A stretch of DNA of 64,000 nt from Cytophagaceae bacterium (GTDB taxonomy: Bacteria; Bacteroidota; Bacteroidia; Cytophagales; Flexibacteraceae): positions 49,841 to 113,840 of the forward strand of contig JAIXYP010000067.1 in NCBI GenBank assembly GCA_027490155.1, in the 5' to 3' direction. The position numbers and the translations under genes are program-made. Of this stretch, positions 17,967-26,625 are shown piece by piece (positions within the stretch are counted from its first letter, which is position 1; every line of letters starts with the position of its first letter). The notes under the pieces are model-generated. The model worked only from the letters and a program-made list of their open reading frames with translations. It was not told where the DNA came from and did not search any database.

Positions 17967-19538
17967 ATGTCAAAGTTGCCCCTCCTGATCGGTTTCGGAC
18001 TGGCCGTTTGTTTACAGTCTGGCCTTGCGACGGCCCAAACCGCTAGGCCCATACCCACCCAATTGCCTACCACTCGTCTGACGATCTTTAGTAATGGTAG
18101 CTTTTTCCACAAACAAGAAGGTGAGGTCGAGGTCACAAATGGGCGTGCTGCCTTTGGCATCGGGGACGAACAAGTCCTGAAAGGCACCTATTGGATTGCC
18201 ACAGACAAGGGCACCAAAATCCAGCAAACGATCTTTGGTCAGGACACTGTCAAAAAACAAAAAACCGCCATTAGCCAAGAGGATCTCATCAATGCCAATA
18301 TCGGTAAACCTGTTACCCTTGTGCTGACTGGTGGTGCCAATGGTGCTGGTAAAGAATATTCAGGCATCATCAAGGCTTACGAGCTACTGACTGGCATGGT
18401 TCGGCTCAGCCTGACTGAGAGTAAAGGCAACTTAGTGACCAACGTTGGCCGCATTACGGAAATCATTTTGCCATCTGGCGCCAACACATATTACAGCCAA
18501 GACACCATCGTCCGGAGTGCCAAGCTGTTGGTTTCCTCCGCTAGCGGAAAACTACCCCTTCAGGTAGTGTCGCTCCAACAAGGGATGATGTGGCACCCGA
18601 GCTACTTGTTGCGCCTTGATAAGGACAAGGCTGCCCGCATCCAGATGAAGGCCTCGATCACCAACACTGCCCTCAATGTCCAGAACGTCGAAACCGACCT
18701 AGTAGTAGGCAACCCGGGTATGGCCTATGGTACCGAGCTGGACCCTATTAGTGGCGGTGTCACTACCACTCTATACGAGGATAACGTTCAGCAACATCGC
18801 TACGAAAAATCCGCCATGCGGGCACCAATGGCAATGGCCACAATGGCTGACAACGCTGTCCAGATGGTCGGTAACCAAAACCAGGCCACCGAAGGCGAAG
18901 CCAAACAAGAGCTCTATTACTACCGCACTGGCAAAATCAGCCTACTCAAAAATGAGGTGGCCGTGATCCCGATCTTCAACATGGGCCTGACCTATAAGGA
19001 CTATTATGAGGCCGAAATCCCCGATGCTAACCCAGTCTATTACAACCGCGCAGTTATTTCTCCTGACACCAAGTACCCAGCTTATCACCGGGTAAGTTTC
19101 GTCAACAAGGGTAATGTACCACTAACGGAAGCCCCTGTATTGGTGCTAGATGAAAAGGAGGAGCCGCTCTGTCAAAGCCGCTTGAGCTATGTACCTGTTG
19201 GTGGCGAGGCCAAGGTGGATCTCAGCCGAAGCAATGACATCGAGGTAACCTATAACGAAGAAGAAATTGACCGCAGCCTCAACCTCAAAAAGTTGGTGGA
19301 TCGCATCACCGTTCGGGGCAAGGTCAAGGTTTCCAATCTCCAGAACAAGGAGATCACGCTCAAGGTCACCAAACACCTTAATGGAGAGGTCACGACCGTC
19401 AGTAACGAAGGCAAAGCGATTAAATCAGGTCGGTATCTGGGCCGTAATGCCGCAGCCCGCGCCGAGTGGAACTTAGTGCTCAAGCCAGGAGCAGTGCTTG
19501 ATCTGAGTTATGATTACAAGGTTTTGCTAGACAACTAG
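17967..19538 (+). CDS. DUF4139 domain-containing exported protein
   Basis: 523 residues from the ATG at 17967, preceded by AAAAGG. This start yields a signal peptide (MSKLPLLIGFGLAVCLQSG, cut after ATAQ); 40 further upstream codons lack similarity. The body looks like the DUF4139 family related to mucoidy inhibitor MuiA: a beta-rich N-terminal part (RLTIFSNGSFFHKQEGEV) and the later phrases GMMWHPSYLLRL, YNRAVISPDTKYPAYHRV and AEWNLVLKPG, ending with a beta-rich tail (LDLSYDYKV). It is probably periplasmic or outer-membrane associated. The biochemical role of the family is unknown. A strong terminator follows directly, so this is a single-gene unit. Confidence 0.8.
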   Translation: MSKLPLLIGFGLAVCLQSGLATAQTARPIPTQLPTTRLTIFSNGSFFHKQEGEVEVTNGRAAFGIGDEQVLKGTYWIATDKGTKIQQTIFGQDTVKKQKTAISQEDLINANIGKPVTLVLTGGANGAGKEYSGIIKAYELLTGMVRLSLTESKGNLVTNVGRITEIILPSGANTYYSQDTIVRSAKLLVSSASGKLPLQVVSLQQGMMWHPSYLLRLDKDKAARIQMKASITNTALNVQNVETDLVVGNPGMAYGTELDPISGGVTTTLYEDNVQQHRYEKSAMRAPMAMATMADNAVQMVGNQNQATEGEAKQELYYYRTGKISLLKNEVAVIPIFNMGLTYKDYYEAEIPDANPVYYNRAVISPDTKYPAYHRVSFVNKGNVPLTEAPVLVLDEKEEPLCQSRLSYVPVGGEAKVDLSRSNDIEVTYNEEEIDRSLNLKKLVDRITVRGKVKVSNLQNKEITLKVTKHLNGEVTTVSNEGKAIKSGRYLGRNAAARAEWNLVLKPGAVLDLSYDYKVLLDN

Positions 19539-19560
19539 TCAACTACAGCGTCCATCCATC

Positions 19561-19604
19561 AAGCCGAGCCATACTCCTATATCATTAGGAGTATGGCTCG
19601 GCTT
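19561..19604 (+). terminator. Strong intrinsic terminator of the DUF4139 gene
   Basis: Perfect 19-bp stem (19561-19579 with 19586-19604), 6-nt loop, then tttgttgtt. It lies 22 nt after the stop codon, between convergent genes. Confidence 0.9.
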
Positions 19605-19632
19605 TTTGTTGTTCTATTGTGCCTCGTTTTTA

Positions 19633-20067
19633 TCAGTTTTGGGATGCGGCATCGCCCTGACCCATCGCGACGATCAAGTCAAAATGGGCCGCACTGACTG
19701 ACACCACCGAGAGCCTCATTTGCCGAAAGATGTTTAGGTCCTGCAAACGTGGTTCGTCCCGCAATTGTTGCAGGGTAACAGGGACAGGCAGCGTTGCATA
19801 AGGCGCTACATCCACTACAACCCAGCTGCCACGTTCGTCTGTGGTTTGGGTCGGGTCAGGATAGTGGGTTTTGACAACTTCCGCAATGCCAACGACGGCC
19901 TTGCCCTCGTTACTATGGTAGAATAGGCAGAGATCCCCAATGGCCATTTCCATCATGTAGTTGCGGGCCTGGTAGTTGCGCACACCGCTCCAGTGCGTCA
20001 CTTTGTCTGCCAGTAGTTGAGACCATGGGTATTTGAAGGGCTCGGACTTGATTAGCCAATAGTTCAT
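19633..20067 (-). CDS. EVE domain protein (PUA-like fold)
   Basis: 144 residues, the usual length of a stand-alone EVE protein. The diagnostic features are the start MNYWLIKSEPFKYPW, the motif WSGVRNYQARNYMMEM, and GDLCLFYHSNEGKAVVGIAEV followed by YPDPT. EVE domains adopt a PUA-like fold with an aromatic cage that binds modified bases; links to modified-DNA or RNA recognition come from the family. It is transcribed alone, convergent with the DUF4139 gene. The last ~25 residues are less conserved (VSVSAAHFDLIVAMG). Confidence 0.92.
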   Translation of the reverse strand: MNYWLIKSEPFKYPWSQLLADKVTHWSGVRNYQARNYMMEMAIGDLCLFYHSNEGKAVVGIAEVVKTHYPDPTQTTDERGSWVVVDVAPYATLPVPVTLQQLRDEPRLQDLNIFRQMRLSVVSVSAAHFDLIVAMGQGDAASQN

Positions 20068-21015
20068 CTTGTTGATTATCGTGTGCGGATTACGAGAGTA
20101 GGACTGTTAGCCCTTGGTTTTGAAAAGTTATCAGGGCCTAGTACTAGGTATCGACCAATGAAGTCTGCCATCTGACAGCAAATATGCCGCCTAGACGATT
20201 GTGCTGCGCCTTCCAACTTTTTTGATAATAGCAATTGCAGCGTGATCGCAAAATTACAACTGGTCAACGTTGCACCTTGTTTGTTGCTTACAACGATATT
20301 GATCGTTGAAGGTAGGGTCTTTGATCCCAGCTTCATAATTTGATAATATAGGCCTTAACGGGCGTTGTTAGCTAGAACAAGCCTATGGCTGGCCTTTAGA
20401 TGCCAAATGACTCTGGTTAGGATCATAGCGCCTAACTAGTTGTGGGTTCAGGTATCGCGAGTTGATAAAATGTTCAGCTCAGAGGTAACAACTTACGTAA
20501 TTAGATCGGGCAAATAGACTTATTGCCTTAATCTTAAAACGCATTTTGGCCAAAAATTATAAAGTTAGCCTAGGCCAACTGACCAAATCTTTGTTGAAAA
20601 ATGGGCAAAAACTTACCTCGGGTCTAGGAGGCAATCTCGGTTAACCAAAGGGCTTTTAACCTTAATTTAACCTCTGGTGTATAGGCCATTGAGAGGCATC
20701 TAAGGGCATTTTTGATCTCCAGAAGGCCATCAGACCTAAGTTGGGTCACAATCATAACGCGCCTAATGGCCAACAATTTTGATAAAAAAGGGCGCATCTT
20801 TAGTGAACTAAACCAAAAAAACTTACTTTTGCCAATGGCATACCTTGCTTAGTTGTGTCGTTGCGTTGACCAAAGGTTCTTTTATCTACCTAGGTTGGCG
20901 AAATGGGACAGCAACTGCAAGACAAAGCCAACGAGTGGTATTTCCAGCAATGAGGGTTTGTCGCTGCTAGCAACATTAAACCCGATTCAAACTTTAAGTG
21001 CCTAGTCACTACGTC
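20068..21015. other. Long intergenic region with two palindromes, upstream of the PorE-like gene
   Basis: Almost 950 bp with no credible gene. A short minus-strand open frame at 20076-20336 has no family features. Two palindromes lie nine bases apart: TTTTGGCCAAAA at 20544-20555 (perfect) and GTTAGCCTAGGCCAAC at 20564-20579 (14 of 16 symmetric). A TACTTTTG element follows at 20824-20831. Confidence 0.55.
20824..20831 (+). promoter_or_regulatory. Candidate -7 element for the PorE-like gene
   Basis: TACTTTTG matches TAnnTTTG and would give a leader of about 180 nt. The expected -33 TTG is only a TTT at 20799-20801. Confidence 0.4.
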
Positions 21016-23409
21016 ATGAAGAACAAACTGATAGCCTCCGCCCTTACCTTGATGTTAATGACACTTGGTGTCAACGACGGTGCCTGGGCTCAGGTCAGGA
21101 AAAAAGGCGCCCCTGCCGCCAAAAAGCCAACGACCGCAATCCCGACTACATCTGTGGTCAACGAGGCCAAAAGCAAAAGCCAATTCAGCAAAGTTGGTGA
21201 CAGGTTCTTCGTTCGTGAAGAGTATTTCAAGGCTGCCGAAGAGTATCGTAAAGGTTACAACGCCGACCCTAAGGACAACTACTGTGGTTACATGTTAGCC
21301 GAAAGCTACCGCATGTATTTCGACTACCCTAGTGCCGAAAAGTACTATGGACTCGTATCTGAGAACAACGGTGCGCAAGAGTTTCCGTTGGTGGGCTACT
21401 GGCATGCCTCCATGCTCAAGATCAATGGCAAGTATGCCGCTGCTGAGGCCGCATTTACCACTTTTGCTGGCAACTTCAGGCCGGTGAACCCTGCCGACAA
21501 AATTTTTATCGACCAAGCCCGCACAGAGGCTGCAGGTTGCGCCCTTGCTGTGGCCGAAAGCACCAAAAAACTACCTGACTACAAGTTTGGCATTCTACCA
21601 AAGGGTGTCAACACCGAGTATAGCGACTATGCAGCTGCACCTTTCCAGCATGATACCATGATCGTTTTCACGAGCTCGCGACCGCGCGGCTCTAAAAACA
21701 TCAACGATCCCCGCACTGGCGCACGTTTTAGTGACCTGTTTGTCTATACCAAAAAGGGAGCTAATTGGGAAGAAAGCAACAACTCTGATCTTGACGGCCT
21801 CAATACCCGTGTCAATGACGGTGCCGGTGTCTTTAACCTTAAGCGTACAAAATATTACTACACCTCTTGCGGTGCTGACGAGCCTTGTCAGATCATGGTC
21901 ACGGAGTATACCGGAGGCAGTTGGTCGTCACCTAAGGCCCTGAACGAGGTGATCAATTTACCTGGCTCTGCTAGCAAACAACCAGCGATATCTGTCACTG
22001 GTGATACCATCTACTTTGTGTCTGACCGGCCAGGTGGTTTGGGTCTTAACGACATCTGGATGTCAACCAAAAAGCCAGGTACTGAGCTTTGGCTTAAGGC
22101 AACCAACCTTGGTAAAAACATCAATACTCCATACCAAGAGGTTAGCCCCGCTGTTGGCCCTGAGGGTCTGTTGTTCTTCGCCTCTAACGGCCGCGAAGGC
22201 ATTGGTGGCCTTGACGTTTTCATGAGCGAAAACCGTGGCAATGGCAAGGTGACTAACTTAGGTTATCCATTCAATAGCAACCGTGATGATTTTGGTTTCC
22301 TGATCGGTGCTCGCCTAGGCTACCTATCATCTAACCGTGACGGCGGCCAAGGCAATGATGATATCTACCTTTTCGATATCTATAACGCTGATCGTAGTGT
22401 CAAGAATGCGATCCTGAACAAAGAGGAAATCGCAAACCGCAAACCACAGCCAGAGCCAGAAGGCCCAATTGCTGCTGTGACAGAAGAGGCTGCAGTTGAC
22501 GTGACAGGTACTGTTAAAGATGGTGACAAACCAGTTGAAAATGCGGTTGTTGACCTCAAGGACGAAAAAGACAAAGTCATTGAGACTACCACGACTGACA
22601 AAGATGGAGCTTTCAAGTTCAAGAACCTGAAGGACGAAAAGGACAAAAAATACAAGCCTGTTATTGCTGCCCGCAAACCAAAGCCAGAGCCAAAAACAGT
22701 TGTCAAGAAGGCTACCAAACCTAATGCCGACCACGAAAGTCTTCAGCTTGCTGATGTAGCCATCAAAAAGACCCGTACCAAAGTCACCCGTTTCTTGTTC
22801 GAGAACATCTATTTTGACTTTGATGGTGATACCCTCCGCCCTGAGGCTCGCAAGACCCTTGACGAGCTGATTGACTACAGTGAGAAAAACCCACACATCC
22901 AGGTTGAACTAAACGCAAGTACCGATAACCTAGGTGAGAGCACCTACAACCGCGAGCTGAGCGAGCGCCGTGCCGATGCTGCCAAATTATACCTGCTGAA
23001 CCATGGCCTCAAAAAGACTTCTTTGGTCGTCCGTGCGTTGGGCGAGGGTGCACCACTGACTGGCAACGACAACCCAGCTGGCCGTACCCTAAACCGCAGG
23101 GTTGAGTTCTTCATCCGTGGAGGTTATGAGTACACTGGTGGTGCCATGGCCTACGTCCCCGAAACTGATGATCAGTATAGCAACATCGCTAGCCAATTTG
23201 GCATGACAACCGACGAGATCCAGGCCCTTAACGCCACAACCAGCGAAGTAGCTAAAGCCTACAATGCCGTCCGTGTTAAGCGCAAGGTTGGTGGCAAGGT
23301 AGTCGCCCCAGTATCGATGGCCCTTAGCAAAAAAGCCAAGCCTGATTTGCTGCCAGAGCTGGAAGGTCGCCCAGTGATCGAAAAGAAAAAGGCTGGAGTC
23401 AAAAAGTAA
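21016..23409 (+). CDS. PorE-like TPR/PD40/CRD/OmpA envelope protein with LysM-like tail
   Basis: 797 residues from the ATG at 21016, which gives a signal peptide (MKNKLIASALTLMLMTLG, cut near GAWA). Domains in order: TPR-like helices ~35-185; PD40/WD40-like propeller ~195-460 (YFVSDRPGGLGLNDIWMS, LLFFASNGREGIGGLDVF); carboxypeptidase-regulatory-like domain ~495-565 (VDVTGTVKDGDKPV); OmpA C-terminal domain ~591-700 (IYFDFDGDTLRPEA, TDNLG, LNRRVEFF); then ~712-753, a LysM-like segment (YSNIASQFGMTTDEIQALN). The order TPR-propeller-CRD-OmpA is that of PorE, the T9SS component thought to anchor the system to peptidoglycan. Given the T9SS cargo genes around it, a T9SS role is likely, but Bacteroidota carry several such paralogues. 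The LysM-like tail is unusual. Confidence 0.8.
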   Translation: MKNKLIASALTLMLMTLGVNDGAWAQVRKKGAPAAKKPTTAIPTTSVVNEAKSKSQFSKVGDRFFVREEYFKAAEEYRKGYNADPKDNYCGYMLAESYRMYFDYPSAEKYYGLVSENNGAQEFPLVGYWHASMLKINGKYAAAEAAFTTFAGNFRPVNPADKIFIDQARTEAAGCALAVAESTKKLPDYKFGILPKGVNTEYSDYAAAPFQHDTMIVFTSSRPRGSKNINDPRTGARFSDLFVYTKKGANWEESNNSDLDGLNTRVNDGAGVFNLKRTKYYYTSCGADEPCQIMVTEYTGGSWSSPKALNEVINLPGSASKQPAISVTGDTIYFVSDRPGGLGLNDIWMSTKKPGTELWLKATNLGKNINTPYQEVSPAVGPEGLLFFASNGREGIGGLDVFMSENRGNGKVTNLGYPFNSNRDDFGFLIGARLGYLSSNRDGGQGNDDIYLFDIYNADRSVKNAILNKEEIANRKPQPEPEGPIAAVTEEAAVDVTGTVKDGDKPVENAVVDLKDEKDKVIETTTTDKDGAFKFKNLKDEKDKKYKPVIAARKPKPEPKTVVKKATKPNADHESLQLADVAIKKTRTKVTRFLFENIYFDFDGDTLRPEARKTLDELIDYSEKNPHIQVELNASTDNLGESTYNRELSERRADAAKLYLLNHGLKKTSLVVRALGEGAPLTGNDNPAGRTLNRRVEFFIRGGYEYTGGAMAYVPETDDQYSNIASQFGMTTDEIQALNATTSEVAKAYNAVRVKRKVGGKVVAPVSMALSKKAKPDLLPELEGRPVIEKKKAGVKK

Positions 23410-23427
23410 TCGTCCTACTTTTGTTGA

Positions 23428-23459
23428 AACAAGCCCCAAGATCAATCTTGGGGCTTGTT
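23428..23459 (+). terminator. Hairpin after the PorE-like gene
   Basis: Perfect 15-bp stem (23428-23442 with 23445-23459), 18 nt after the stop codon. The 2-base gap means the loop opens a terminal pair or two in RNA. Only a weak T-rich tail follows (gcatttt). Confidence 0.7.
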
Positions 23460-23561
23460 GCATTTTAGCGGATTTAGTTCGGTATATCTATTGTGACTGA
23501 TCAGGATTCCAGAGCTGAAACATGGTCAGTTATGGCCTTGGCTAACTACTACTTGCTGTGG

Positions 23562-23592
23562 TTGCGATCGGCTTGCCTGTGGTGTACCTTTG
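23562..23592 (+). promoter_or_regulatory. Promoter of rpiB (TTG-N20-TACCTTTG)
   Basis: TTG at 23562-23564, 20-nt spacer, TACCTTTG at 23585-23592: a full match to the Bacteroidota -33/-7 promoter. The predicted leader before the rpiB ATG is ~135 nt. Confidence 0.7.
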
Positions 23593-23734
23593 TTCTGGAC
23601 CTACAAGGCAACCACAAGGCCTAAAACATCCGATGTGTGACGTCAGTAAGCGCTCACCTTATTGTTAGGCATTATTCCGTACCCACCAGTCAAGACTACT
23701 TAACCTTAGCACAATCCGACCAGCAGCGATATCC

Positions 23735-24184
23735 ATGACACAGCAAAACCCAACTTACCGCATAGCCATTGGCGCAGACCACGCTGCCCTAGACCTTAAA
23801 GCTATCCTGAAGGAGCACCTAGAGGCCCAAGGGCATACTGTGGAGGACTTTGGCACCCATACTACTGCTTCAGTTGATTACCCAGACTTTGCGCATCCTG
23901 TTTGTAGCGGTGTAGAAGCAGGGACATTTGACTACGGCATATTACTATGCGGCTCGGGCATCGGGATGAGCATGGCGGCCAACAAACATCAAGGTATCCG
24001 AGCGGCACTGATCCACAATACCGAGCTGGCAGCCCTCACCCGCGAGCATAACGATGCCAACGTCTTGTGCATGGGTGCTCGGTTTACGGCGCCTTACCAT
24101 GCCACCATGATCTTGGATACGTTCCTGACCACGGCCTTTGCAGGTGGCAACCATTCCCGGCGGTTGGGTAAGTTGGGGTGTTAG
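23735..24184 (+). CDS. rpiB: Ribose-5-phosphate isomerase B
   Basis: 149 residues, normal for RpiB. It interconverts ribose 5-phosphate and ribulose 5-phosphate in the cytoplasmic pentose phosphate pathway. Visible family motifs: IGADHAALDLK near the N-terminus (Asp15, His16), DYPDFAHPV, and the active-site loop LLCGSGIGMSMAANK with the catalytic cysteine at Cys72. Downstream are REHNDANVLCMGAR (His105) and the terminal FAGGNHSRR. All expected catalytic and phosphate-binding positions are present. It has its own promoter and no co-oriented partner; the next gene belongs to a compositionally different insert. Confidence 0.96.
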   Translation: MTQQNPTYRIAIGADHAALDLKAILKEHLEAQGHTVEDFGTHTTASVDYPDFAHPVCSGVEAGTFDYGILLCGSGIGMSMAANKHQGIRAALIHNTELAALTREHNDANVLCMGARFTAPYHATMILDTFLTTAFAGGNHSRRLGKLGC

Positions 24185-24601
24185 TTATATTGGTGGTTGT
24201 ACTCAGGTGCAGTTATTGAAGGTGTCCTAACCCCCTATTTGCCTTCATTTATGGCACGTTAGCCTCGCTTGACGTTTAGAAAGTTGCGCTTCTACCCAAT
24301 TCACTGTACGAATTTGGGCTAGGGCTTAATGTGGTCCTAGATGAGCATGTGATGCCCTAAGTCAGCACCAAAGTTTGGTTGCCGACATATTGCCCCATTG
24401 TTTAAACCAGCCTTCTTGTTTTGTCTTGTTTGCCCTTTTAGTCACCAAGGAAGGAGAAGGTGCCATGGCAAGCGTTTTGCAACTATATTTGACCAAGTTG
24501 TAGTACCTTGGGCTAGCCAAACAAGTACTTCCTTCGAGGTAGAAAAGAAACTGGTTGCCTAAATTGTTGAGGCATATCTATTTTGGCTGGTAGACATTAA
24601 T
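24185..24601. other. Intergenic region at left border of the HNH/methyltransferase insert
   Basis: About 420 bp without a credible gene. TATATTTG at 24484-24491 matches the -7 consensus but has no TTG at the right distance. It would place the HNH start ~105 nt downstream. Base composition falls toward the right, so the boundary of acquired DNA may lie here; I see no flanking repeat that marks it. Confidence 0.5.
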
Positions 24602-25711
24602 ATGATTTTTATGGAGACGCTTCGAGCGCTTAACCGAATCATTGAGCGGGAGAGTAAAACCTCCACCTATAAGTTTGCGCTGCTCAGGGGTACAATCGAG
24701 ATTATATTAGAGGATTCCCCATATATCCAAATTTTTGATGATAAGGTAAAACTGCCATTTGGTCCTCTGGTTTTGAAATGGCTTCTATATTATTATCCCC
24801 TAATTGAGCGCTTCGGAGGTGAATCGCAAATAGCTGGGACCTCCATCAAGTTAAGTTTTCAAGGACAGGTAAGTGATTTAATTACCTTCTACAATACCCG
24901 TGGGGGGCTTTCCGTCCTCTATAACGAACTCAAAGGCCAAGGTATTCAAGAGGGTGCCCGGCCCCTCTTTTTAGCAGCCATAAAAAAGATAGGCGATTGT
25001 ATTAGAAAAATGCCGATGGTGTACTTGGGAACATCTGTTACTGGGGTGCAAAATGGGATCTACCAGTATTTGCCTGGCCCCCGGTTGGATACAAGCCAAC
25101 CCTACACCGTGTTATGGATGACCGGTATGGGCACCTTCACCCTGCCTAGAGCCTACTATGATACTTTGCGAGAGATGGGCAGCTTTATCGGAGGAATGGA
25201 TTCGCTGCTTTTGAAATGGGGTGAGTTTAGCTACGAAGCCACGGGGCGAAATCACGCGTTGGCTGATATTCTTGCAGGCGTGCTTGAGCGTCCCGTTGAT
25301 GAAAGAGATGTGGTAGATGCCAAACGCATTTACACCAATCTGCATCGGGAGGGCAAACTAGTTTGTGCATGGACAGGACTGAAGCTGCAAAGCTTCCATA
25401 TAGATCATGCTATTCCCTATGCGGCTCTGAAAAACAATGATTTATGGAATCTTCTACCAGCTTCTCCTGCTGTAAATAGCAGCAAAAGGGATAAGATTCC
25501 TACAGCCAATCGAGTACGAAACTCTGCAGACAGAATTCTCTATTATTGGAGTGAACTAAAAAAAGCACTACCAAACCGCTTTGATAATGAACTACAAACG
25601 GCGCTTTTGGGGGAAACTCCCGGACCGGAATGGAAAGACCGCTCCATAAACCGGATGATAGACTTGTGTACCCATTTAATTGATGTGAGAGGCTACGATC
25701 TATGGAACTAG
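24602..25711 (+). CDS. HNH endonuclease family protein
   Basis: 369 residues. The N-terminal ~250 residues start with ETLRALNRIIERESKT and YKFALLRGTIEI, a region I associate with a family of HNH proteins of unknown role. The HNH core is near the C-terminus: LVCAWTGL (Cys255), SFHIDHAIPY (Asp268-His269), LWNLLPAS (Asn283) and NSSKRDKIP (Lys295). This beta-beta-alpha metal pattern normally cuts nucleic acid. Only one cysteine of a possible zinc knuckle is evident. The frame overlaps the next gene by 10 bp, so the two are probably translationally coupled. Base use is more AT-rich than in neighbours, which suggests transfer. A defence or modification-linked nuclease is inferred; the target is unknown. 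Met4 could also be the start. Confidence 0.85.
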   Translation: MIFMETLRALNRIIERESKTSTYKFALLRGTIEIILEDSPYIQIFDDKVKLPFGPLVLKWLLYYYPLIERFGGESQIAGTSIKLSFQGQVSDLITFYNTRGGLSVLYNELKGQGIQEGARPLFLAAIKKIGDCIRKMPMVYLGTSVTGVQNGIYQYLPGPRLDTSQPYTVLWMTGMGTFTLPRAYYDTLREMGSFIGGMDSLLLKWGEFSYEATGRNHALADILAGVLERPVDERDVVDAKRIYTNLHREGKLVCAWTGLKLQSFHIDHAIPYAALKNNDLWNLLPASPAVNSSKRDKIPTANRVRNSADRILYYWSELKKALPNRFDNELQTALLGETPGPEWKDRSINRMIDLCTHLIDVRGYDLWN

Positions 25712-26439
25712 AAACTTTTGCAGATAACCGACACAGCCATTACACTGCTAAAAAGCGCGAAAGGATTTCCTTTCCGGCACGCTGGTTATGGGAGAATGGA
25801 TATTTGAGAGGAAGAATCCTCGATTTGGGCTGCGGGTACGACAAAGACGGCGAAACCCTACGTAGTTTAGGACTTGCGGTAGATTCGTTTGATCCATATT
25901 ACAAGCCTGAAACTATTACAGATCAATATAATACTGTAATGTGCTTGTATGTGTTAAACGTGCTTTTACCCGTAGAACAAGCTCAAGTGATGATGGAGGT
26001 TAGCCGCAGGGTAGCTCCACTCGGGCGGGCCTACTTTGCAGTACGTCGGGACCTAACCCACGACGGCTACAGAAGGAATCCTATCTATAAAGTTGAAACG
26101 TACCAGTGTACGGTAGTCTTGCCTTGGAAATCTATATTCAAAAACGATTTTGTTGAGATTTATGAGTATGTGCGATGGGATGAGCTGCATCCTAAATACG
26201 GTGACATAATTAAAGAAAATGCTCACTTTGAATGCGAAACGGCCTCGGTTGTCGCCTATAAGCTTTATTCAAATTCTAATTCGCGGCAATTTTTTGTAAA
26301 GTCAAAAATCGAACCAGATAATTTTTTTAAATTGAGCTTAAAGCGTCAGATGGCATGCTGGGTTGTTGTAAATAATATTTGCGATGAAATTGATTCGGTA
26401 TTTATAGAGCAAGACACTATAAGAATAATTTGCAGTTAG
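25702..26439 (+). CDS. SAM methyltransferase fused to a half HIT domain
   Basis: 245 residues. Residues ~1-160 are a class I SAM-dependent methyltransferase: RILDLGCGYDKDGETLRSLG (motif I), VDSFDPYY, CLYVLNVLLPVEQ (post-motif region) and YFAVRRDLTHDGYRRNP. From about 174 the sequence (VVAYKLY, FFVKSKIEPDNFFKLSLKRQ, then MACW) aligns by eye with the first half of HIT domains, where the usual text resembles LIIPKRHV-DYFDLSFEEQ-ACW. The protein ends soon after, before the HxHxH nucleotide-hydrolase motif. Full-length methyltransferase/HIT fusions are known, so this looks like a C-terminally trimmed form. It overlaps the HNH gene by 10 bp. Substrate unknown; nucleic acid or nucleotide is plausible. 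Confidence 0.8.
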   Translation: MELETFADNRHSHYTAKKRERISFPARWLWENGYLRGRILDLGCGYDKDGETLRSLGLAVDSFDPYYKPETITDQYNTVMCLYVLNVLLPVEQAQVMMEVSRRVAPLGRAYFAVRRDLTHDGYRRNPIYKVETYQCTVVLPWKSIFKNDFVEIYEYVRWDELHPKYGDIIKENAHFECETASVVAYKLYSNSNSRQFFVKSKIEPDNFFKLSLKRQMACWVVVNNICDEIDSVFIEQDTIRIICS

Positions 26440-26442
26440 TTT

Positions 26443-26625
26443 TCAGATATCTCTTTTATCAGTGAAACCCTCCCCATGCTTTAGACCACTATCAGCTATG
26501 TTATCATCAACCTCAACATCGTCATTTTTTAGAGGTGCAGGGGTATAAGACCCAAAAACATCCCCTTCCTCCTGGTTATTAAAGTCAGGCGGAAGGGGAA
26601 TATATTTAACTTGGTAACGTGTTGG
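26443..26625 (-). pseudogene. Startless coding-like remnant in frame behind accA
   Basis: Directly after the accA stop (26626-26628) the same frame stays open for 60 codons to a TGA at 26443-26445. The product is hydrophilic and protein-like (RYQVKYIPLPPDFNN, then many Asp/Glu) with codon choice like the acquired genes next to it. It has no ATG, and AccA itself ends normally. I read it as the 3' remnant of a gene cut at the accA boundary; chance open frame is the alternative. It ends 3 bp from the end of the converging methyltransferase gene. Confidence 0.45.

Noticed and set aside
20076..20336. 86-codon minus frame between the EVE and PorE-like genes
   Set aside because: No family features, no clear start context, and a composition like the surrounding non-coding DNA.
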